Below the pieces are notes generated by a model that did no database searches, was not told where the DNA came from, and saw nothing but the letters and a program-made list of their open reading frames with translations. This document shows positions 6,092 through 9,160 of a stretch of DNA of 9,160 nucleotides, piece by piece. Source of the DNA: Planctomycetes bacterium RBG_16_43_13 (GTDB taxonomy: Bacteria > Planctomycetota > MHYJ01); contig MHYJ01000018.1 of the NCBI GenBank assembly GCA_001828445.1, forward strand, positions 1 through 9,160, in the 5' to 3' direction. The position numbers were made by a program, and so were the translations under genes. Each line of letters opens with the position of its first letter. Positions within the stretch are counted from its first letter, which is position 1.

Positions 6092-6463
6092 ATGCCTACA
6101 ATAAATCAACTAATAAAGCACGGCAGAAGGCGGAGCGTTAAAAAGGGTAAGACCATACTCCTTGGTGGCAATCCTCAGAAGAGGGGTGTCTGCCTTCTCG
6201 TGAAGACGATGACGCCGAAGAAGCCGAACTCTGCGTTGCGGAAGGTCGCCCGCGTCCGCCTCTCCAATGGCAAAGAGACGACAGTATATATAGGCGGTGA
6301 AGGGCACAATCTGCAAGAGCACTCGATAGTCCTCGTGCGCGGCGGCAGGGTCAGGGATTTGCCCGGCGTCCGCTATCACGTTGTCCGCGGCGTCCTCGAC
6401 TGTGCCGGTGTAGAGGGTAGGAAGCAGAGCCGCTCTCACTACGGAACAAAGAGACCTAAATAG
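6092..6463 (+). CDS. rpsL: 30S ribosomal protein S12
   Basis: A 123-residue S12, full family length, a decoding-site protein of the small subunit. The two accuracy loops are visible: [18 protein letters not shown] (40-57, with the streptomycin-related K43 kept) and [13 protein letters not shown] (84-96). In the second loop, position 88 (Lys87 in E. coli numbering without Met) is Arg; D89, the usual methylthiolation site, is kept. The segment [10 protein letters not shown] (32-41) differs from the proteobacterial GVCTRVYTTT. The gene has its own strong promoter but no clear Shine-Dalgarno. It is followed after 10 nt by rpsG, the standard str-operon order. Confidence 0.98.
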   Translation: MPTINQLIKHGRRRSVKKGKTILLGGNPQKRGVCLLVKTMTPKKPNSALRKVARVRLSNGKETTVYIGGEGHNLQEHSIVLVRGGRVRDLPGVRYHVVRGVLDCAGVEGRKQSRSHYGTKRPK

Positions 6464-6473
6464 GAATAAAAAT

Positions 6474-6953
6474 ATGCCGACCAAATATAAATCGACCGAA
6501 CGTTTCCTGAAACCAGACCCGCGTTTCAAGAATAAGGTGGTGAGTAAATTCATAAACTGTATGATGTATGGCGGGAAAAAGAGTATTGCACAAAATATAT
6601 TATACGACGCACTTGACGAGGTTGCCAAGAAGATAACCGACAAAGAGCCGATTGATATATTCACAACAGCTATAAATAATGTAAAGCCAATCGTAGAGGT
6701 TCGCTCTAAGAGGGTTGGCGGTGCCACATATCAGGTGCCGATAGAGGTCATTCCGAAGAGACAGATATCGCTTGCCTTCAGATGGCTACTCGCCGCTACA
6801 CGGAAGAAAAAGGGCAGACCTATGTATCTAAAATTAGCAGACGAGCTCGCCGCCGCATATAAGGGAGAGGGCGATGCGATGCAAATGCGCTCGAACGTCC
6901 ACAAAATGGCAGAGGCGAATAAGGCATTCGCACACTTCGCATACTATACTTAG
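6474..6953 (+). CDS. rpsG: 30S ribosomal protein S7
   Basis: A 159-residue S7, the primary 16S rRNA-binding protein that nucleates assembly of the 30S head; it also autoregulates the str operon in E. coli. Conserved blocks are KFINCMMYGGKKSIAQNI (25-42), VEVRSKRVGGATYQVPIEV (74-92), FRWLLAATRKKKGRPM (102-117) and HKMAEANKAFAHFAYYT (143-159). AGGA (6462-6465), overlapping the rpsL stop codon, lies eight nucleotides upstream of the ATG and indicates coupled translation. No terminator follows the TAG. The next plus-strand gene is not fusA but an accessory pair with its own promoter. Confidence 0.98.
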   Translation: MPTKYKSTERFLKPDPRFKNKVVSKFINCMMYGGKKSIAQNILYDALDEVAKKITDKEPIDIFTTAINNVKPIVEVRSKRVGGATYQVPIEVIPKRQISLAFRWLLAATRKKKGRPMYLKLADELAAAYKGEGDAMQMRSNVHKMAEANKAFAHFAYYT

Positions 6954-6979
6954 TAGGAAAGTAGGACAATAACTATTGC

Positions 6980-7007
6980 TTTACAAACCTCGCATCATAG
7001 TTATAAT
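6980..7007 (+). promoter_or_regulatory. Promoter of the DUF4258/YgiT pair
   Basis: TTTACA (6980-6985), 16-nt spacer and a perfect TATAAT (7002-7007), with transcription starting near 7014. This puts AAGGA (7020-7024) in a short leader, well placed before a TTG start at 7033. Confidence 0.7.
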
Positions 7008-7032
7008 TTCTCTATAAATAAGGATTTAGAAA

Positions 7033-7302
7033 TTGGGAATACTAAACTCCATAAGAAATCTTGTTGAAAATGGGTTGTATTATTTAACTGAACATGCTAT
7101 ATTTGAGGCGGATAACGATGATATAGCTATATATGACATTGAGAGCGTATTATTAAAAGGTCATATTCGTAGGATATGGCCCAGAGAGAAGAAATATGAA
7201 ATTATAGGAGTGTCAAGAAATAAAAGTATCGGTGTTGTATGCAGGGTTACTGAAACGCAAAAGGTCAGGATTATTACTGTTTATATTGATAGACCGAGAT
7301 GA
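7033..7302 (+). CDS. DUF4258-family small protein, putative toxin of a toxin-antitoxin pair
   Basis: An 89-residue protein. It begins with TTG, supported by AAGGA eight nucleotides upstream; no ATG start is available at the N-terminus. The pattern LTEHAIFEADNDDIAIYDIESVLLKGHI (18-45) followed by the beta-strand-rich half (KYEIIGVSRNKSIGVVCRVT, KVRIITVYIDR) matches the DUF4258 layout: an HA motif with a helix, then xxI..DVExVLxxG, then strands. In other genomes this family commonly sits next to YgiT-type zinc-finger genes and is suspected to be toxin-like; its activity is not established. Here the downstream YgiT gene overlaps its stop by 4 nt (ATGA). The codon usage is AT-richer than the flanking ribosomal genes, consistent with acquisition. 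It interrupts the rpsG-fusA junction. Confidence 0.75.
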   Translation: MGILNSIRNLVENGLYYLTEHAIFEADNDDIAIYDIESVLLKGHIRRIWPREKKYEIIGVSRNKSIGVVCRVTETQKVRIITVYIDRPR

Positions 7303-7547
7303 ATAAAATGAGCTTTTGGAAGGATGAGAAGTGTGAATATTGTGGTGGGAAAATAGTTGATAGAAAGGTCGACCTTCCCAAGAAGGTAGGTAATACATAT
7401 TTTCTTTTTAAGTCCGTTCCTGCGGGTGTATGTTTAGAATGTGGGATTAGGTATTTTTCAGCTAACATCCTAAAGATCATTCACCATAATGTGCGACTCA
7501 AAAAAGGTATAAAAAAGGTTTTGCGGGTTCCCGTTATGAGTTTTTAG
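7299..7547 (+). CDS. YgiT-type zinc-finger protein, putative antitoxin
   Basis: An 82-residue protein with two CxxC pairs, C12-C15 (KCEYCGGK) and C45-C48 (GVCLECGIRYF). This is the zinc-binding layout of the MqsA (YgiT) N-terminal domain, which contacts the toxin. Unlike MqsA it ends soon after, with a basic helix and the RVPVMSF tail (76-82), and has no helix-turn-helix domain, so it probably cannot repress transcription in the MqsA manner. The start overlaps the DUF4258 stop (ATGA); an ATG at 7308 is the alternative and changes nothing in the domain. An intrinsic terminator follows about 70 nt downstream. Confidence 0.8.
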   Translation: MNKMSFWKDEKCEYCGGKIVDRKVDLPKKVGNTYFLFKSVPAGVCLECGIRYFSANILKIIHHNVRLKKGIKKVLRVPVMSF

Positions 7548-7616
7548 CGGGCAGGTTGCTTCTAATATAGTTGATAGGCAAGTTGTATGGACAAAGACGG
7601 CTGAATAGAATTTTAG

Positions 7617-7660
7617 TGCCAGTTGATTTGTAAGACATATCAATTGGCATTTTTTATTTT
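7617..7660 (+). terminator. Rho-independent terminator after the DUF4258/YgiT pair
   Basis: An 11-bp stem, TGCCAGTTGAT (7617-7627) with ATCAATTGGCA (7639-7649, one G-T wobble), 11-nt loop, then TTTTTTATTTT. With the promoter at 6980 it defines a self-contained transcription unit between rpsG and fusA. Confidence 0.85.
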
Positions 7661-7666
7661 ACTTAC

Positions 7667-7701
7667 GAAAATGGAGACGAAAATGGGGACAGCGACCATT
7701 T
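7667..7701. repeat. Short tandem/inverted repeat, possible remnant of a transposable-element end
   Basis: GAAAATGGAGAC (7667-7678) is followed directly by GAAAATGGGGAC (7679-7690), 11 of 12 identical. The second copy leads into AGCGACCATTT, making an AAATGG...CCATTT inverted pair (7681-7701). The GGGGACAGCGACCATTT wording resembles ends I associate with REP-associated Y1 transposase elements, from memory only. No transposase gene is present. The rest of 7702-7779 holds no gene and no convincing promoter. It has one short open stretch ending at TAG (7772) and the NYN ribosome-binding site. Confidence 0.35.
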
Positions 7702-7779
7702 ATTTTAGCGATGCAAAGCAAAAGATGAGGTAGAGGCGATTTTGCGGGTGTATAGGAGGATATTTAGATAGGAGTTGCG

Positions 7780-8268
7780 ATGTTAAAAGAAAATAACTAC
7801 GCCTTTATAGATAGCAACAATATGAACTTATCTATCAAAGGGCAAGGATGGAAGTTGGATTACAAAAGATTTCGGAAATATTTAGAGGATAAGTATCATA
7901 TTACCAAAGCGTTTATATTTATTGGATATATTCCCGGGAATCAGCCCCTGTATACATCACTTCAGAAGTCGGGCTACATTCTTGTATTCAAACCTACATC
8001 TCCTTTGCCAGATGGAGGGCTTAAGGGAAATGTAGATGCCGAATTGGTTTTATATGCAATGATGGAAATTAACGCTTATGACAAGGCATTGATAATTACA
8101 GGGGATGGTGATTTTTACTGTTTAATTGATTGTTTGAAGAAACGAGATAAACTGCTTAAACTGATGGTTCCGAATCAGTATAAATACTCTGCTCTATTGA
8201 GAAAATTTATGCCGTATATTGTGTTTATGAATAATTTAAGAGGTAAATTAGAATATAGGCAGAAATAA
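7780..8268 (+). CDS. NYN-domain (PIN-like, LabA/DUF88 type) putative ribonuclease
   Basis: A 162-residue single-domain protein of the NYN family, PIN-fold metal-dependent nucleases. The acidic active-site constellation is complete: AFIDSNNMN (8-16, D11 and N14), KGNVDAELVLYAM (82-94, D86) and ITGDGDFYCLIDCLKK (106-121, D109 and D111). VPNQYKYSALLRKFMPYIVFM near the end matches the closing strand-helix of the family. It has no membrane segment or additional domain, so it is a bare nuclease of unknown target. AGGAG lies five nucleotides before the ATG; a second AGGAGG lies further upstream with no start after it. Transcription should be independent of rpsG because of the terminator at 7617-7660, although I see no good promoter. 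A strong hairpin begins 3 nt after its stop codon. Confidence 0.85.
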   Translation: MLKENNYAFIDSNNMNLSIKGQGWKLDYKRFRKYLEDKYHITKAFIFIGYIPGNQPLYTSLQKSGYILVFKPTSPLPDGGLKGNVDAELVLYAMMEINAYDKALIITGDGDFYCLIDCLKKRDKLLKLMVPNQYKYSALLRKFMPYIVFMNNLRGKLEYRQK

Positions 8269-8270
8269 AA

Positions 8271-8317
8271 CGAGAGGCATTACCGCGGGACGGAACCCTT
8301 TGGATGGCCTCTCATCG
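8271..8317 (+). ncRNA. Structured RNA hairpin directly 3' of the NYN nuclease gene
   Basis: GAGAGGC (8272-8278) pairs perfectly with GCCTCTC (8307-8313). Inside, CC (8283-8284) can pair with GG (8302-8303), and GGG (8287-8289) with CCC (8296-8298) around the hexaloop ACGGAA, leaving GC/TTT as an internal loop. No T-run follows, so it is not an intrinsic terminator. A second weak stem, ATCGT (8314-8318) with ACGAT (8339-8343), may stack next to it. The interior is far more GC-rich than the flanking DNA. It could be a 3'-UTR stabiliser, a processing site, or an RNA recognised by the adjacent nuclease. This is a structural call, not a known family. Confidence 0.45.
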
Positions 8318-8410
8318 TGATTCTATGGTAAGTATACTACGATATCGGTAAAAGTCAAGGGTTTTGTAAAAGAATATGCAATTAAAAGATTATCAAGCAA
8401 AGGCGAGTTT

Positions 8411-9160
8411 ATGCTCTCGAATACACGAAATATAGGCATTATCGCACACATAGATGCTGGTAAGACCACTACTACCGAGCGGGTGCTTTTCTACACGAAC
8501 AAGATTCATCGGGTTGGCAGTGTTGATGAGGGGACGGCTACCACCGATTGGTATGAGGAGGAGCAGAAGAGGGGCATCTCTATCTTCTCTGCCGCTACTA
8601 CTTGTTTTTGGAATGAGTGCAGGATAAATATAATTGATACGCCCGGACACGTTGACTTTACTGCTGAGGTCGAGCGGTCGCTACGTGTTCTGGATGGAGT
8701 CGTTGTTGTATTCTGCGGAGTCGGAGGCGTGGAGGCACAATCAGAAACGGTCTGGAGGCAGGCAGACCGATATAACATCCCTCGCATTGCATACATCAAC
8801 AAACTCGACCGCATCGGCTCTAACTTTCACAATGTTATTGACCAGATAAGGAAAAAGTTGGGGGCGAATCCCGTGCCTATAGCCCTGCCGTCTGGTTCGG
8901 AGACGGGATTTAGCGGTGTGATTGACTTGGTCAGGATGATGCTACTGACATTCGAGGGAGACAATGGTGAAAATGTAGTTAGCGGCGACCTAACAGATGA
9001 GGATAGAAGAGAGGCGATAGCATTAAGAGAGAAACTGATAGAGAAGGTTGCTGACTTTGATGATGTGGTTATGCATAAGTTTATAGAAGGCAGGATAGAT
9101 ACTATTACGGAAGGCGAACTAAAGAAAGCAATCCGCAAGGGGACATTATCCGGCAGGATA
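8411..9160 (+). CDS. fusA: Elongation factor G, N-terminal 250 residues (continues beyond window)
   Basis: An open frame from ATG at 8411 to the window end; EF-G is normally about 700 residues, so roughly the G domain is seen. It drives ribosomal translocation with GTP. Motifs: G1 [17 protein letters not shown] (12-28), switch [19 protein letters not shown] (41-58; Ser replaces the usual Thr of RGIT), G3 [20 protein letters not shown] (76-95) and G4 NKLDR (130-134). Residues after 150 enter the G' insertion typical of EF-G. AAGG (8400-8403) is a modest ribosome site, and no in-frame alternative start lies nearby. It is displaced from rpsG by 1.46 kb of accessory DNA, so it must have its own promoter. 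The only visible candidate is a lone TATACT at 8333-8338 without a matching -35. Confidence 0.95.
   Translation, partial: MLSNTRNIGIIAHIDAGKTTTTERVLFYTNKIHRVGSVDEGTATTDWYEEEQKRGISIFSAATTCFWNECRINIIDTPGHVDFTAEVERSLRVLDGVVVVFCGVGGVEAQSETVWRQADRYNIPRIAYINKLDRIGSNFHNVIDQIRKKLGANPVPIALPSGSETGFSGVIDLVRMMLLTFEGDNGENVVSGDLTDEDRREAIALREKLIEKVADFDDVVMHKFIEGRIDTITEGELKKAIRKGTLSGRI

Noticed and set aside
6110..6727. Minus-strand open frame of 205 codons
   Set aside because: Shadow of rpsL and rpsG, both unmistakable on the plus strand.
8272..8313. Hairpin after the NYN gene as an intrinsic terminator
   Set aside because: No T-run follows the stem (the next bases are ATCGTGATTC), unlike the clear terminator at 7617-7660.
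8333..8338. TATACT as the -10 of a fusA promoter
   Set aside because: No TTGACA-like hexamer at 15-18 nt upstream, and it lies in a small palindrome (AGTATACT); not enough for a promoter call.
8506..9138. Minus-strand open frames of 102 and 103 codons
   Set aside because: Antisense to the conserved EF-G G domain.
1..9160. CRISPR array, phage or integrase-type mobile island
   Set aside because: No regularly spaced direct repeats, no cas, integrase or transposase genes are visible in any frame.

Overview
The window reads as a chromosomal segment of a bacterium, probably from an uncultured Gram-negative lineage. The evidence is moderately AT-rich DNA with frequent ATA and AGA/AGG codons, bacterial FtsY, NusB, RibH, S12, S7 and EF-G, an LPS-kinase-like protein, and DUF4258/YgiT and NYN accessory genes. 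The gene content and the S12 sequence suggest a PVC-superphylum or Omnitrophota-like candidate phylum. That placement is a low-confidence guess and needs a ribosomal-protein tree.

Left part (1-3234, minus strand): a compact operon read right to left. It encodes a PAS/HD-GYP protein (predicted cyclic-di-GMP phosphodiesterase), lumazine synthase (ribH), the antitermination factor nusB, the SRP receptor ftsY, and the start of an endonuclease III-like DNA glycosylase that runs off the window. Gaps are 14 nt, 4 nt, a 32-nt overlap and 20 nt, so this is very likely one transcript.

Middle-left (3235-5410, plus strand): a 71-bp divergent region carries two interlocking sigma70-type promoters. The plus-strand one drives a GT2 glycosyltransferase with C-terminal membrane segments, which is coupled through a GTGA overlap to a WaaP/Kdo-kinase-like protein. 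The pair looks like an envelope-polysaccharide or LPS-core module.

Centre (5411-5987): a consensus promoter (TTGACA-17-TATAAA) precedes tRNA-Thr(UGU), tRNA-Tyr(GUA) and tRNA-Gly(UCC), the order known from the E. coli thrU-tyrU-glyT-thrT-tufB operon. Both spacers hold palindromic DNA: a double hairpin between Thr and Tyr, and between Tyr and Gly a MITE-like element of about 98 bp with 13-bp perfect inverted repeats and 9-bp flanking direct repeats. The tRNA-Thr has a non-standard elbow (A18/G55 instead of G18/U55).

Right part (6032-9160): a second consensus promoter drives rpsL-rpsG. The expected next gene, fusA, begins only 1.46 kb later. Between them lie a DUF4258 + YgiT zinc-finger pair (toxin-antitoxin-like) with its own promoter and terminator, then a NYN-domain nuclease followed immediately by a strong hairpin that is not a terminator. 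The str operon has therefore been split by accessory modules. The best candidates for something undescribed are the NYN gene with its 3' structured RNA and the palindromic elements inside the tRNA operon.
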